Shown here: positions 11,265 through 24,077 of the stretch, piece by piece
Position numbering within the stretch: position 1 is the stretch's first letter
Layout: the number at the start of each line of letters is the position of its first letter
NCBI RefSeq assembly: GCF_000321225.1
Contig: NW_004450398.1
Coordinates: 1,463,198 to 1,527,197, forward strand
Reading direction: 5' to 3'
DNA length: 64,000 bases
Origin: Odobenus rosmarus divergens
Lineage: Eukaryota > Chordata > Mammalia > Carnivora > Odobenidae
The notes under the pieces: generated by a model
What the model was told of the DNA's origin: nothing
Seen by the model: the letters and a program-made list of their open reading frames with translations, nothing else
The model's database searches: none
Program-made: the position numbers and the translations under genes

Positions 11265-11850
11265 ACATGAACATCTTTCCATTCATTTAGGTCTTTAATT
11301 TCTTCAGCAATATTTTGTAGTCTTCAATGTCCAAGTCAAACTTCCTTAAATTATTTTCTGAATTTTATTTTTGTGCCATTCCTTGCTAGTGTAGAGAAAT
11401 GCAACTGATTTTTGTATGTTGATCTAGAATCCTGCCACCTTGCTGAACTTGTTTATTAGCACTGATAGTTTTTTTGTGTGTGTGGGTTCCTTAAGATTTT
11501 CTCTATATAAGATCATGTTGTCAGGGAGCAGAGATAGTTTTACTTCTTCCTTTCCAATCTGGGTGCTTATTATGTCTTTTTCTTGTGGAATTGTCCTGGC
11601 TAGAACCTTTGTCTTGGATAGAAGTGGCAAAAGCAGATGTTCTTACTTGTTCCTGACCTTGGCGGGGCGGGGCGGGGGGAACATCCAGTCTTTGACCATG
11701 GAGGATGTGAGCAGTAGATGTTCTTTATCAGCTTGTGGAAAGTTTCCTTCTATTCCGACTTTGTTGAGTGTTTTTCTCATGAAAAGGTGTTAGATTTTGT
11801 CAAATGCTTTTTTAGCATCTTTTGAGATGATCACGTGCCAGGTTTGCTTT
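11265..11850 (-). mobile_element. LINE-1 ORF2 fragment, antisense, right of nested LTR
   Basis: CTTGCTGAACTTGTTTATTA, TGTCAAATGCTTTTTTAGCA and GAGATGATCACGTG are L1 ORF2 read backwards; frames are broken. Confidence 0.85.
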
Positions 11851-12999
11851 CCTTCCCTTCTCTGAGGCCTTGGGTTGGAAATTCAATCTCTGTGGTTTCT
11901 CAGGGATTAAAAAAACAGTCACAGTTTTACAGCTCTCCCCATAAATAATCGCCAACTCACAGGCGCAGTTAAGTGTTCAGGATATAGGAAAAAAACAAAG
12001 CCGGCTCCGGGTGTGCTCAGCAGTTGCAGGGAGAAAAACAAATAAAAAACGTGGTAGCACCGAGTAAAAGACAGCAGTAAATTCAGGTGTGCAATTACTT
12101 CTCCCCCTGCAGAAAGGAAAAAGGAAAGAAAGGGGAAGGTGAAGGCAGGTGGGCAGGCGGGAGGGAAGGAGAGGAAAGGAAGCAGGGAGGAAAGCATTCA
12201 CACGTTTCCTAAACATTTTGCTCTGAGTTTCTCTAGGCCTTGTGTCTTTCAAGTGGCAGTCTGTGATGCTCTGGGTTAATGTCAGGACGACAGGTCTTTT
12301 TGCCCACCTTGAGAATGGAGAACGGCAGAGGTTGGGCATAATCTAGCTTCCTCTATCGTTCTAAAATAAAAGATTGGCCTCCCTAATAACATCAACCTGG
12401 CAATTTCTCATGGGGACTTTGAAATCCCCTCCTCCAGCTGAGTCCATGGCTGGTAATGGCTGGGTGCACATGGTGAAAGGTGGTCAGAGCTTTGGACAAG
12501 GACGGAGGGGACAGTTTGCTGTGGGACTTTGGGCAAGTCCCTCTCTCTGTCTGGGTCTCAGTGTCTCTGGGGTCTCTGTGCAAAGGCAGGGGGTTCTATC
12601 ACTGGAGGAGTTCTAGGATCCAGTAGGATCCAGGTCTATAAATCCCTCGAGTGGCTCATAGGCTTTCCACCCAAGTGGCATTTCTCTAGATGGCCACATT
12701 AGGGTTCCTGGCATCTCCAGGACTCTGTACTTTGAAAGCCACACGAGCTCCTTAATGCCTTGTGATGACTTCTCAGAGGGCCCATGCTGGATCAGGGCAG
12801 CTGCTATTACTTGAGCAGGCAGACAAGGCTCTTATCAGATAGGCAGGTGGTACCTACCCATTTAGGGGCAGAGGACTGAATGGATGTTGAAACAGGAGAT
12901 ACTGATTTCCAGAGTTTTACTGATGGAATGAGAAAGTACCTAGGGCCCGTGGACCACCCTGGGGGCATAGAAAGTAGTAAGATTAACACTCGATCTGTG
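11851..12999. other. Upstream flank of the LITAF promoter, no feature recognised
   Basis: Includes an A/G-rich tract at 12100-12200. It may hold promoter-proximal control elements, but none can be named from the sequence. Confidence 0.45.
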
Positions 13000-13140
13000 C
13001 TAACCCCTTTGCCTGCATTATCTCGGTGAATTCTTCGTAGAATTTTTGAGACAGGTACAGTCATGCCCATTTTACAGACAGGAAACTGAGGCCCAGAGAG
13101 AGTGGGTGACTTGCCCAAAGGCACACGGAATATTTCGGGC
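13000..13140 (-). repeat. MIR SINE, antisense
   Basis: CCATTTTACAGACAGGAAAC, TGAGGCCCAGAGAG and TGACTTGCCCAAAGGCACAC are the reversed MIR body. Confidence 0.82.
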
Positions 13141-13439
13141 TGTCTGGATGCATCTGAACGTACAGAATTGAGGACTGGGGAGAGAAGGGCCGCCCTACAA
13201 AGGGCAGGGAACCTTAGGTCTGGGCCTGGAGGTTGATGGTCTGCGCTGTCTGAGGGTGGGGAAGGAATGCCAGGGATGGGGTACCTACGGGAGTGGGGAG
13301 AGCAGGGGGCGGAAATCAGGAGGGGATGGGACCGACGTGCAGGGGCAGAATCCCCAAGGGGAGACTGAGGATGGGGCGACTGGGGGCCTCCGAGGTCAGA
13401 GCGAGGGGCCTGGGCTGAAGCTAGGGGGTCCCGGGAGTG

Positions 13440-14120
13440 AGCGGGGTCGGGGTGTACTCTGGGGGTGTTCCGAGGGGCGGAGGGTCGACAACCTCCGGCA
13501 GGGTCCCGGGCCGGGCGGGCCCGCAAGCGAGTTGACGCAGCCCGCGGCAAAGCGAGAGCCGGAAGCCGGAGCCGCCCCCCCCGCCCCGCCCCCGGCCTCG
13601 CCCCGCCCCCCGGCCCCCGCCCCCGGCCGGGCCCCGAGGCTCGCCAGCTCCGCGCGCTCAGACCTCCCGGTTCGACTGGCGGCGCGGGCGGCGGTGAGTG
13701 CAGCGCGGGCGCGGGCGCGGGCGCTGGTGGGGGGCGCGGCAGCCCGCGCGGGAGCGGGTCTCGGCGGCGTGAGCACTGGCCCCAGGCTCGGGAGCAGCCG
13801 AAGCCGGACGACCCGCGGCATCGCGCCGGTCGCGGTGGCGGGGACCCCAGCGGCCCCCGGGGATCGGGGCGGGCTGGAGGGCGTAGGGGTCCCGCCGAGA
13901 TGTGCCGCGGGGGGCCCGTCGGAGCCGGGGCACGGGCTGGGTTCCGGCCCTGCTCCCGAGAGTGGGCCCATCGCCGGCTCTGGGGTCGTCCGGAAAAATT
14001 TCCGGACGCCGGTCCCAGAAATTCGGCTTCTAAGGGCCGCGCTGTATCTGCGCTTTTCGCCCCGCCACCCTCAGCGGGTGCCTTTGTGGACACCGGCGGT
14101 GGGGGGGGGGCGGAAGGCTA
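13440..14120. promoter_or_regulatory. LITAF: CpG island promoter of LITAF
   Basis: This is the only long stretch in the window with dense, undepleted CpG and very high GC. It has repeated GC boxes (CCCCGCCCC-type Sp1 sites) at 13570-13630 and long C-runs that could form quadruplexes on the opposite strand. No TATA box is seen near the exon 1 donor. The moderate-GC shoulder extends from about 13230 to 14300. This is the expected layout for a widely expressed gene such as LITAF. Confidence 0.85.
13640..13693 (+). other. LITAF: Putative non-coding exon 1 of LITAF (5' UTR)
   Basis: A strong donor, GCG|GTGAGT, lies at 13693/13694 inside the CpG island. It is the best-placed partner for the UTR acceptor at 34891, and known LITAF transcripts have a non-coding first exon in a GC-rich promoter. 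The 5' end is not visible in sequence; about 13640 is a placeholder, and there is no TATA box, so dispersed starts are likely. Intron 1 would be 13694-34891 (about 21.2 kb). Other first exons in the island are possible. Confidence 0.6.
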
Positions 14121-14299
14121 GGGAGCCCCCGAGAGGTGAAAATCCGGACAGAACGCGAAGGGAGCTTTGGCCCTGGCTAGATCCCCTCTCCGCGGGTTAA
14201 GGTGGGCACCGGGTGAGTGCAGGGTCGGCCCAGACCCGCCCACTGCCGGTGCCGCCTGGATGGGGGTGGCACCGGCTGGGGAACCTGTGGCAGAGGTGG

Positions 14300-16229
14300 A
14301 CATCACCCCTCCCCCGCCAAGCCTGGCAGGTGGCCTCGTCCCCTGTTCTCCAGGTCAGTATAGATCTGGGCAGTGGGGTGGGTGTTGTGTCTGCACTTCC
14401 TGGTCAAGGTCAGGGGATGGGGAAATGGGCATATTCTGGAAGGGCGGTACATTCCAGGGATCAGGCCAGTTGGACCTTCACTAGTTTTCCGGTTGCTTTT
14501 GTGCTTCTGATTCATGGGGCTGATGTCGTTACCTGTTGGACTGACCTTTGGTGTTTGGGAAACCCAGTTTCTGGAAGCCACGGGCCTTCCCTTAACCCAT
14601 CAGGTTAGACTCTCCCACCAGTCTTCCCAAGACGGGTAAATCCCTCCCTTTGGCCTGGTGGGCTGGTGCTGGTTCAGGGGCTGCCTGGAAGGCAGGTTGG
14701 CCCTGCGGTTCTCCTGGGGCCCTTGTAAGGAAGGACGTGGTTTGCATTAGTGTATGCTTGACTGCCTCACTTACCTTCCTGCCCCCATCCCCAGCCTTGT
14801 CAGGGTGGTTCTTTTAAAATGGGACTAACCTGGATGCCACTGTAAAGAGAGGCATGAGCTGGTGTCTGGGACTCCACCACTGTTTTTGGTTTTGTCACAG
14901 TTGGATCAGAATCCAGAGAGCAGGTGACTTGTTCTACCTGGCATGGAATAACATCTCCTGCTGCACCTGGCTTACCTCTAAGCCAGCCTTTGTCTGGGAT
15001 CTGAATGTGTACCAACCTCTCTAAGAAACATTAATTGTAGCTCTCCTATGAGGGAGGCCCATCTTCCCTCTTTACTATTTTCCTCTTACTTTAAGGCATT
15101 GATAATAGATGCTCTTATTCACATTTGGAAAAGTATCCTTGTAATGTCTTTGTGGATGAAGTGACTGGGTGATCGATCTGAGATGGAGGATCAGTTTCTC
15201 AGGTCTCTAAAATACTAGGTAGTTTGGTGAGTATACTCCCTTTGCTCCTTCAGTCCCTTTTATGGGCTGGCTGTGGGGAAACAAAGTGCTACCCTTTACC
15301 TTTAAAGGATACAGGAGAAATGGCTCCAGGCCCTGAGGGGTTTATGCTGTGGGTCGAAAGTGGAAACACATGCAGGCAAAAAAGTCAGTGTTCTGTAATT
15401 CGTGGAAGGAGCTTGAGGGGAGTGGAAAGGAGGGAGGTGTGAGCGAGGAGCCAGGATAGCTACAGTGGGTTTAGTAGCAAAGCCGAGGCCTGAGTTTATG
15501 TGGCAGAAGGGGCATGTGGACATGGTGAGCAGCATTCCAAAGGAGCAGAAGGGTCTCGGCAAAGCTTCAGAGGAGGCACAGACAAGACAAGGGTTGGACT
15601 ATAAAAGGGAAGCCACGGGGAGGGAAGGAGCCAGAAGGCATTTCCAGCCTATGTTGATTTTCAAGGAGATCAGCAGTATATACTCTTGCTGTTAACCACC
15701 CACGCTGATTGGAGGTGTGTATTAATACCACTCTAAGAATGGGCTGGTGCCCACCTGGGACTTAAAATTCTCCCACCAAAGATGAATCAATCCAGAGCTA
15801 CAGTGATGGTGGTGGACAAGAGACTCATAAGAGGAAGTCCTAGAACCTTGGCACTACGTGTTGTCCTGTATTTCTTTTTGCTTTTATTGCAATGAAAACA
15901 GCCCAATGGGAGAGGTGGTCCATCTCATCAGGCAAACAGACCTCCTTAACTCTGCCTTTCTCTAGTACAGACGTGTTTATGGTGTCTTTGGTGCCCAGTT
16001 GGCCTGCCCTGGTCTGTTCTGAACTCAACTGGTGTTTTCTTAACCTTAAAATTGTTATTTATGTTCAAAGTGGTGCTTTCATAGGTCCCCGCAATTTCTT
16101 CTTACTGTTTGAGCCTTCATTGGTGTTCTGGGCTGCTGTGAATGCTTCCTTGGCCAATGTAGTTGTCCCTCGGGTGCAGATTATTTCAGTAGGACTGTGT
16201 CTAATTTCATAGGCTTTAAGACACGGACA
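14300..16229 (+). other. LITAF: LITAF intron 1, 5' part, repeat-poor
   Basis: Almost 2 kb without a recognisable transposon, directly after the CpG island. Low repeat content next to a promoter can mean retained regulatory sequence, but I see no nameable element. Confidence 0.5.
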
Positions 16230-16347
16230 GAGGACTGCCTGGCTGGCTCAGTCAGTACAGCATGCAACTCAGGATCCCAAGGTTGTGAGTTCGAGTCCCA
16301 TGTTGGGTGGAGAGATTACTTAAAAATAAAATCTTAAAAAAAAAAAA
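16230..16347 (+). repeat. Can-SINE, short form
   Basis: CTGCCTGGCTGGCTCAGTCA head, GTTCGAGTCCCATGTTGGGT, then a direct A-rich tail without the CT-rich body. Confidence 0.85.
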
Positions 16348-18265
16348 GGAAATATTGAGGGTATTTGTGTGGTGGTTCTGTGCTTACCTGTAGTAGGTCG
16401 GAAGTTCATTCACCAGGATCCTAAAAGCCCGAGGCACTCCCTCCTTTATCACGTTCTTCTTTATAGGTGTTAACTTGAAAGAACAATAGAGAATTTCAGC
16501 TGCTTAGCTCAATGACCTTTAGAATTGACAGTGTTCCTGGAGTAAATTTAGGAGCTCAGCATTGCCTTGCCTTAACCTTGAGTCTGGGGAGGTTATTTGT
16601 AGGCGATGCATTGATGTTTTTTGAAAGTTATATAAAAAATAACACTATTGCAGAAAGCGTGGAAGATAAAGAAGATCAGGCATAATCTCAGCTTGTGAAC
16701 CAAACAGCTAGCATCAGCTTTCCTTGTTTGTTCCGTGGCTTGATCTGTTATCATGGTGCCTGTTTATCCGAAGCTACAATCAGGGTACATACAATTTTGT
16801 ATCCCGATGCAGTCCTGTTAATGTTCTCATTGTGCCGCTTCATCAAAACTCATCATTCCTGTGGAAACTTGCGGATGTGGTTTCACCAGGAATCCAGAGG
16901 GAAGTCGCCCTCTCTGATTCCGGGGGAGCAGCCCACCTCTCCAGTGGAAGGATTTTCCATCCCGCAAATCACTGTAATTTGTACTTACGCCATCTTTGAA
17001 CCTGGCTCTCAGACTGTGGTAACTTTATCTTTGGTTTGTGGGACATGTCACCCCATGGAAACAGACAGAATTCAGAAGATGGTATTTGAAAATAATTTCT
17101 CTGAAATACTTCCTCTGAGCTTCAGTGTTTTTACTGAGGTATACCAAATCTGAATTTGTTTGAGGGCAGCTAGCCCAAGAGCTGTCATAATGTTTTCTCA
17201 CTTCCTTTCCCGAAGAGGGCTGGAGATCTCATTTTCCCCTTTTGTCTAAATTCTTCCTCCTTACTAATTTAGAGTTTAGAAAGCACCATTCTCCGGGACA
17301 TTTTCCGGAACTGTGGGCAAGTTGAATTCCATTATAACAAAAACAGCATTGCAGTATCTTTGTATTTTCAAGTTTGCTAGCTAGTGGCCCTTAGTTTAAG
17401 AATTTTGAGCAATATTCGATTTAGTACATGTACAAGTCAGATAGTTCCTTAGAGTTTTTATAATCAGGTTTCACTTATGTTCACATTATTGAAAGAGCAT
17501 TTTTCTCCAGAGATCACAAAAGACCAGATCTTTTTGGCCTTCCCAGCTGGTTCTCCACCTTGTGTACAAACAGGGCTGTTTTCTTAGGCGTCAGGGGCAA
17601 TTTTCAGGAATGCCCTTTGCAGTGCCCCCCCCCTTTTTCTTTTTTTGCTGAAGGAATCCCTTTTCCCCTGGGGTCATTTCAGTGATGCGAATATTCCAAT
17701 ATTGGGAGCTGGTCTCTGGGTTGCTTCTCTGGGGCTGGAGGGTGGGGGCAGGGAGTAGAAGTGAATAATCTTCCTTTTCTCTCCTTGAAAGAACTGATTT
17801 TAAGAAGGAGGATTAAGTTGGTGGTGAAAAAGCTGTTTTATCTTCTCCCTGAAGGCCTTGCCCTTTTCTATGTTGATCTGATGTATTTTTAGAAGAGTTT
17901 ATCACCCACATTTGTTTAAAACCACTGTGAGAGTTTTGAAATCGATGTTTTAAGGGAGGGGTACAGATCCTAGGCCAGGCATCCTTGTGCATCCAGCTGG
18001 GAGGGGTTTTGGAGATTCTTAAACCTCAAGGCCTGTACATTGCTTACGTTTGGGGATATCTTTTTCTTTCTTTTTTTCTCTTTAATCTCCCCAATTAGAA
18101 ATAATTAGAAACCCTGGTCACAGAAACTGGCTTCACTTCATCTTTTGCATTTAAACAAAATACCCTTTAAAAAAAATACTTTCTTAACAACAACAACAAC
18201 ACCTTTAAAAAATTTTTTGTGTTTTAAAATTGAACTTGAATGTCTTTGGGTGAGGCCCTGCCTGC
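16348..18265 (+). other. LITAF: LITAF intron 1, no firm feature
   Basis: Mixed AT-rich unique sequence; a chance frame at 16695-17153 has no exon boundary or domain. A (CAA)n run lies near 18188-18201. Confidence 0.45.
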
Positions 18266-18462
18266 CCCTGTTCACCTTACAGTTTAGTTTTAAGTTTGCA
18301 GGAAAGTTGCAGCCAGCACAGGGAGTTTCTATTGTTAACACTGTTGTGCATCATCCCCACAGTACCCTCAAACCAAGGAACTAACATTGGTGCCTCGCCA
18401 TTAACAAAACTCCAGATTCTATTTTGGAGTTCACCCGTTTTCCCCCCTGATTTCCTTTTTCT
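18266..18462 (-). mobile_element. Old L1M/L1ME fragment, antisense, left of SINE
   Basis: TTTGCAGGAAAGTTGCAGCC and CATCATCCCCACAG follow an old L1 3' end read backwards. Confidence 0.5.
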
Positions 18463-18655
18463 TTTTCTTTTTTTTTTTTTTTAAGAGAGAGAGAGAGAGA
18501 CAGCAAGAGAGGGAACACAAGCAGGGGGAGTGGGAGAGGGAGAAGCAGGCCTCCAGCCGAGCAGGGAGCCTGATGTGGGGCTCGATCCCAGGACCCTGGG
18601 ATCATGACCTGAGCCGAAGGCAGTCGCTCAACCAACTGAGCCACCCAGGCGCCCC
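18463..18655 (-). repeat. Can-SINE inserted in old L1
   Basis: Full-length antisense copy with 15-base flanks (18448-18462 TGATTTCCTTTTTCT and 18656-18670, one mismatch). Confidence 0.94.
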
Positions 18656-18670
18656 TGACTTCCTTTTTCT

Positions 18671-18925
18671 GTACCAAGGTCCCATCCCAGGTACCACATG
18701 GCATTTCAACATCTTTTCCCAGCATCCTCTGGTCTCACAATGTCTCAGTCTTGTTTCCATGACTTCTTGAGGAGTACTGGTCAGAGATTTTGTAGAATTT
18801 CCCTCAGATTGGGTTTGTCTGGTGTTTTTCTCGTGGGCAGGGGAAGAATTGGCATGGAGGTGAAATGCCTTTCTCATGACATCAGGGGGTACCTGATATC
18901 CACAAGACATTGCTAATAATTTGAA
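18671..18925 (-). mobile_element. Old L1ME fragment, antisense, right of SINE
   Basis: CTTGAGGAGTACTGGTCAGA, GGTTTGTCTGGTGTTTTTCT and the late ATGACATCAGGGGGTACCTG match the same old L1 segment seen again at 21740-21960. Confidence 0.6.
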
Positions 18926-20990
18926 CCTTCTTCACTAGGTTGAGGTGGTGGTTGCCAGGTTTGCCCATTGCTGAGTTCCTGTCTTTGTCTTTTTGTAGAC
19001 TGTCCCTTAATAGCAAGATACTAAATCCAGCCCATCCCAGGAAAGGGGTGGAGAGACTAAGCTCCACCCCCTGGAGGGAGGGGTATCGACACACTATTTG
19101 GAATTCTGTAAGGAAGATTTGTCTTCTGTATTTAAAAAATACACACTTATAAAGTGCTTGCACGATAGACACTGCCATCATATATGGGGTGTATGTGCTG
19201 TGTATGTTTGTAAAATCTCAGTTCTACAAGGATATAGTGGGGCATAGCTCTCTCAAAGCCCCATGGGGACCCGGGAGAAGTGTAAAACCCAGCCCTTGCC
19301 CCGGAGAGGTGTAATGTGGTCCAGTTAGGGAGACAGAATCTAATTTGCAGACAGGATGCAATTAGGATGCACAAGGAAAGCGTATGTTGTAGAGGGCTGG
19401 ATTGTGTAGGCTTGGCCCAGGCACGGGGGCAGGCTTTAAGAGAACTCGGTAGCTAACGTTGACCACCCTGTTCTCACCTGAAATCTTGCTAAAGGCGAGG
19501 CGGATGTTTCCCATAATTTTCAAAGACATGACAGTTATAACCCCCACAGTCAACTGGAATATAGCCCGAATTGAGGAAATAAGCAAATAGAAGACTTCCA
19601 AGTAACACAGATATTTATCATCAAGGCAGATGCCCAAACGTGTTTACCTTACTCATAGAAGGCACCCAAGGAAACCAGGAGCTCTTACTTTGCATAGAGT
19701 TCTTACACAGTGGGTGCTGGTTTCCCATGCTGAGAGGCTTTAGCATAGCAAGGGCAGAGATGGTTAGTTAACCAGCAGCCCCAGGCTGGACCTTCCGCAG
19801 TCTGGGATAGCACAGAACCACCAGATGCCGACCCAGGTGCCATCTTCTTATTTTTTGTAGACTTTAAGGAAGCAGAGAGAAATATGGGATTGATATTAGA
19901 AAATAGTGTGGATACTTTTTGGGGAGGGATGCTGCAGGAAGCTTCCAGTCAGAATGAAGCAGTAGCGGAAGTTACGAGGCTGGAGTTTGGACGTGATGCG
20001 GGGAGAGGGACCCTCTTGGCTATGGGCCGTTGGGCCTCTGATGTCTGTTTACACTGATGGGAGTCGCTGTGTGGCTTCTGCCGTGGTTGGTTTCTCCTGG
20101 TGTTCTACGTTTTGAGGCTTATTTTTAGAATCTAACTCTCCGTCTTGGCGGGAGTTGAATATTTTAAGGGGGGTTTTCAAGTTGCTCTTGGGCTGCTGGT
20201 TAATTAAGCAGAACCCTTGTGTGGGGTCCCTCCCTGAAAGGTCCAGCCTGGCACACACCTCACCTGGGCCAGGGAGGCCCTTGGTGGTGGGAAGGCTCCC
20301 GTGATCCGACCCCGCCCTCCTGGCCAACTTCCGCTTGCCTCCCCGTAGGACACAGGTGTGCCTGTTTCTGCACGTCCAGCCATGCTGTTCCCCCCACCTC
20401 TGACCTGCCCTTGCCTGTGTCCCCTCTAGGCCCTCCACTTGCCTTAGAATCTAGACTCAGTTTCCCCTTTGGGTCTGTTCCCATATCTCCCCCATGTTGG
20501 TTAACTTTGCCTCCCCAGAGGGATTCCTTAAGGCCGGTGAGGGAGAGTCCATGTCTCCCCAGTCCCATATAAACCACCAGCCTTCAGAACTCCCTGCATG
20601 AAAAATGGGTCATAGCACAAAATTCAAAGAGAACTTTATTTTGGTAAATAGGACACTGTTGGTACAAATTTGGGAATGATGTAGTGAGAATAGTCGTTTA
20701 CACATCTCACTAAACAGAAGTAATCAGAAGTTTTAATCACTCTGCAAACACTCAGGGAGGGGCTAAGGGCCAGGTGCTGAGCAGCAACGTGAGATGGTTC
20801 AAGGGACAAAGGGCTGTGATGATGTCATTTCACCCACAGGTGGGAGTACCTGGGAGGCTGGGCTGGGGAGGGCAGATACAGGTTCATTTTTAATTTATGT
20901 CATTTAATTGTAAATATGTTACTATTAATACTGAGTCATGTAAATTTAATAAGCTGTATTTAATAAATCTATTTTATTGAATTTCTTCTT
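18926..20990 (+). other. LITAF: LITAF intron 1, no firm feature
   Basis: Unique-looking sequence, becoming strongly AT-rich at 20880-21000. No exon candidates. Confidence 0.45.
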
Positions 20991-20999
20991 AATTTGATT

Positions 21000-21970
21000 T
21001 TTTATTGCTATGGCTCAGTATACAAAAGATCAGCAGAGTTAAGTGAAGAGTGTCCTTCCCACTGCATCTCCCAGTCCACCCCCCTCCCCTGCTCATAGAC
21101 GGCCGCTGTTACCAGTTTCTTATATATCTTTTGGAGACATTTTATGCGTATTCTATAAGGTGATATGTATATCCTTCTTTCTGATACCCAAATGATGGCC
21201 TGCTATGAACACTGTTGGGGCTTTTTTCATGCATTTTTTTCAATTTTTTCAATGCATCTAAGAAATGCATTTCCATACATAAAACTCTTGCTTATTCTGT
21301 TTTGATGGTTGTGTACTATTCCCTTGGCCTGGATGGGTCGTCACGGATCTGCCCCGTCCCCTGCTGATAGATAGTTAGGCGATACCCCTGTGTGCTCATC
21401 ATCTGTCACTTCCCCCATGCATGGGATAGCGTGACCATAAATACCTAGAAGAGGAACTGCTGGGTCAATGGACCCATGCACGTTACATTTTGGAAGACAC
21501 TTTCATTGCATATTTACAGAAAAGTTGCAAAGTTAGCACAGAAGTTTTCCCATCCAGTTTCCCCCACTGTAAACATCTAGTGTCATCAGGGTGTGTTTGT
21601 CACGACTACCAAACTGACATTGGTGTCCCGGACTCTTAGCCAATTCCAAACTGTTTGAACTCAGAGGAAGAACTTTTATTCTACTGGACTCTCTTCCAGG
21701 ATCTAATCCAGGATGCTACATTGTATTTAGTTATGTCCCATTCTCCTCTGGTCTGTGACAGTTTCTCAGACTTTCCTTATTTTCTGTGACCTTGGCAGTC
21801 TTGAGGAGTACTCTCCCGGTCCCCTGTAGAAAGTCTGGGTTTGTCTGATGTTATTTTCATGATGAGCCTGAGGTCGAGGGTTTGGGGGAGGAAGACCACA
21901 GAGCCGAAGTGCACTGTTCACCCCATCATATCAGCAGGTGCATGATGTCCATGTGACTTCTTACTGATAT
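21000..21970 (-). mobile_element. Old L1M/L1ME 3' region, antisense
   Basis: TTACAGAAAAGTTGCAAAGT, TGTTTGAACTCAGAGGAAGA and TCTTGAGGAGTACTCTCCCG are the antisense old-L1 order; the 5' part (21000-21480) is more decayed. Confidence 0.65.
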
Positions 21971-22629
21971 TAAGCTTGACTCTGTTTCTGTGCCATTTTC
22001 CCTCCTCTCCTCGAGCGAGATGAGCATCTTTTTGACTGTGATGACCCAGGTCAGCTTGAGTGTGCAGTTGAGGAGTGGGTGCAGACCCCTGAGTCCCTGG
22101 GAACCTTTTGGGGGGAGGCCTGGTGGGGAATGACACCCCCTGAAGGCTACAGAGGTGCAGGGCTGGGCCAGATGAGAGGAAGACCCTCCAGCCTGGGGAG
22201 AGGAGAACAAGAAATAGGAACTGGGCTTAGTGGGGTCATGGCTGAGGGCGGAATGAGGCCAGTGGGGGTGGGGGTAGTGAGCCTGGGGGTGGGGAAGAAA
22301 AGCACGGAGCCAGAGGGGCTGAGCACCCAGGCTGAGGGAAGAGGGGTATTTGTTTTTACATTTTGATAAGGAAGGATTTGAGCCATCATAGAGCTCTTAG
22401 GAGGGGAGCCAGCTGAGAGGCGGGATTGGCAGGTGGGGGCACTATTGGGCCAGAGGCCCCGGGGAGATGGCAGGCCATGCCCAGGTGGCCACACTCAACA
22501 CGGTTAAATGAAGTTTGAGCCAGAGAAGGGCTCCTTCTGGATTGAGGGCAGGCGGACGGGCCTGGGTGTTTCGGATGGGAGGTTGAGGGAGTCGGGTCTG
22601 CAGGGGGCAGAGGTGTGGGGGGGCCCCAT

Positions 22630-23050
22630 GTGGGAGGGAGGACAACCAATGACCACAAGCTCAGCAGCTCAAGTCACACAAGTCCATTATCTCCCGGGTC
22701 TGGAGGTCAGAAGTCCAAAATGGGTGTCCCTGGGTTAAAATCAAGGTGTCGCATTCCTTCTGGAGGCTCTAGGGGAAAATCCATCTCCCAGCCTTTCCTG
22801 GCTTCCAGAGGCACCTGCGTTTCTTGGCTTGCAGCCCCTTGCTCCGGTTCCAAAGCCGGTAGGGGGAGCACCTCCTGTCTTCTCACACCCTCCCGCCTCC
22901 CTCTTATGAGGAGCCTTGTGGTGACATTGGGCCCACCAGGAACTTGGGTTGGTCTCCTCGTCTCTTAACTGAAGCACAGCTGTTTAAGGCACCACGCTCA
23001 CGCGCTCACACGTTCTGGGGATTAGGATGTGGACGACTCTAGGGGGCGCT
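22630..23050 (-). mobile_element. MLT1-class LTR-like repeat, antisense
   Basis: TCTGGAGGTCAGAAGTCCAA, AAAATCAAGGTGTCG, TCTGGAGGCTCTAGGGG and GGGATTAGGATGTGGACGAC occur in the order of a common MaLR-type LTR. The same family appears at 40735 and, reversed, at 52880. Confidence 0.6.
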
Positions 23051-23209
23051 ATTTCGGGTGGGTCATGGCCCCAGAACCGGAGCACGGGGTGCAGTGGGGT
23101 CTGTGCTTGGATCTTGGCAGTGAAACCTCCAGGCCACTGTGGGCAAGCGATCCCCTCCCTGGTCTTTGTCTGCTTCCCTGCAGGTCATTAGCACGTGCCC
23201 AGGGTTCTG

Positions 23210-23345
23210 AGCACATCCACTTGCCCCCCTCTGAGGTATGGCTACTATTAGCCCATTTTCCAGATGAGGACACCAAGGCACAGAGAAGTCGAGCAACTCT
23301 CCCAAGTTCACACAGCCTAGAAGCGGCAGAGTTGGGCCTTTGAAC
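23210..23345 (-). repeat. MIR SINE, antisense
   Basis: CCCATTTTCCAGATGAGGAC and AGTTCACACAGCCTAGAAG. Confidence 0.78.
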
Positions 23346-23380
23346 CAAGGGAGCTTATTAGTTCCAGAGTTTCTGTTCTT

Positions 23381-23599
23381 TTTCTTTTTTTTTAAACATT
23401 TTTTTTTTTAAGATTTTACTTATTTATTTATTTGAGAGAGAGAGAATGAGAGACAGAGAGCACGAGAGGGAAGAGGGTCAGAGGGAGAAGCAGACTCCCT
23501 GCTGAGCAGGGAGCCCTATGTGCGACTCGATCCCGGGACTCCAGGATCATGACCTGAGCCGAAGGCAGTCGCTTAACCAACTGAGCCACCCAGGCGCCC
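23381..23599 (-). repeat. Can-SINE with perfect 17-bp TSD
   Basis: Identical flanks CCAGAGTTTCTGTTCTT at 23364-23380 and 23600-23616 enclose a full-length antisense copy. Confidence 0.95.
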
Positions 23600-24077
23600 C
23601 CAGAGTTTCTGTTCTTAAACAATTCGACCTGCCTCTAGATTCCATCATCTTAAAATACATTCCATCACCCTTGACTTTCTTTTGAGCTCTTCCATTTCCC
23701 TCTCCGTGCCCTGCCTGCTCCCATCCTTCCGTGTCTTCTCTTGTCTCGTGATCATCAGTGGGTTTTCAGCAGGCCAGGCCGTGGTCCGAGCTATTCCTAG
23801 TGACCCCTGAGACATGGGTGGTGCCCACCCACTCTTGTAAATGACCGGGGCGTGCATGCAGGGGGTTTCTGGAAACCCACCAGGCCCACCTGTACCGTCC
23901 CTGAGCTCAGTGGTGGCCATGGCCTCCGATCCCCCATCAGCTCAGCTCCTGGTTGGATTCTGCAGTGAAGCCGGTCATGTCTTCTACCATTGCCCAACGG
24001 GACCTCTCAGCATCAGGCATCATCTCTCTGTGCTTCTTTGCTTTGGGGGCTGCCTGTTGGTCATCTCATCAGAATGG

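Noticed and set aside
12807..14200. Open frames of 428 (minus) and 314 (plus) codons over the CpG island
   Set aside because: High GC removes stop codons by chance. Products are low-complexity Pro/Arg/Ala/Gly on both strands, and the minus frame runs through a MIR repeat.
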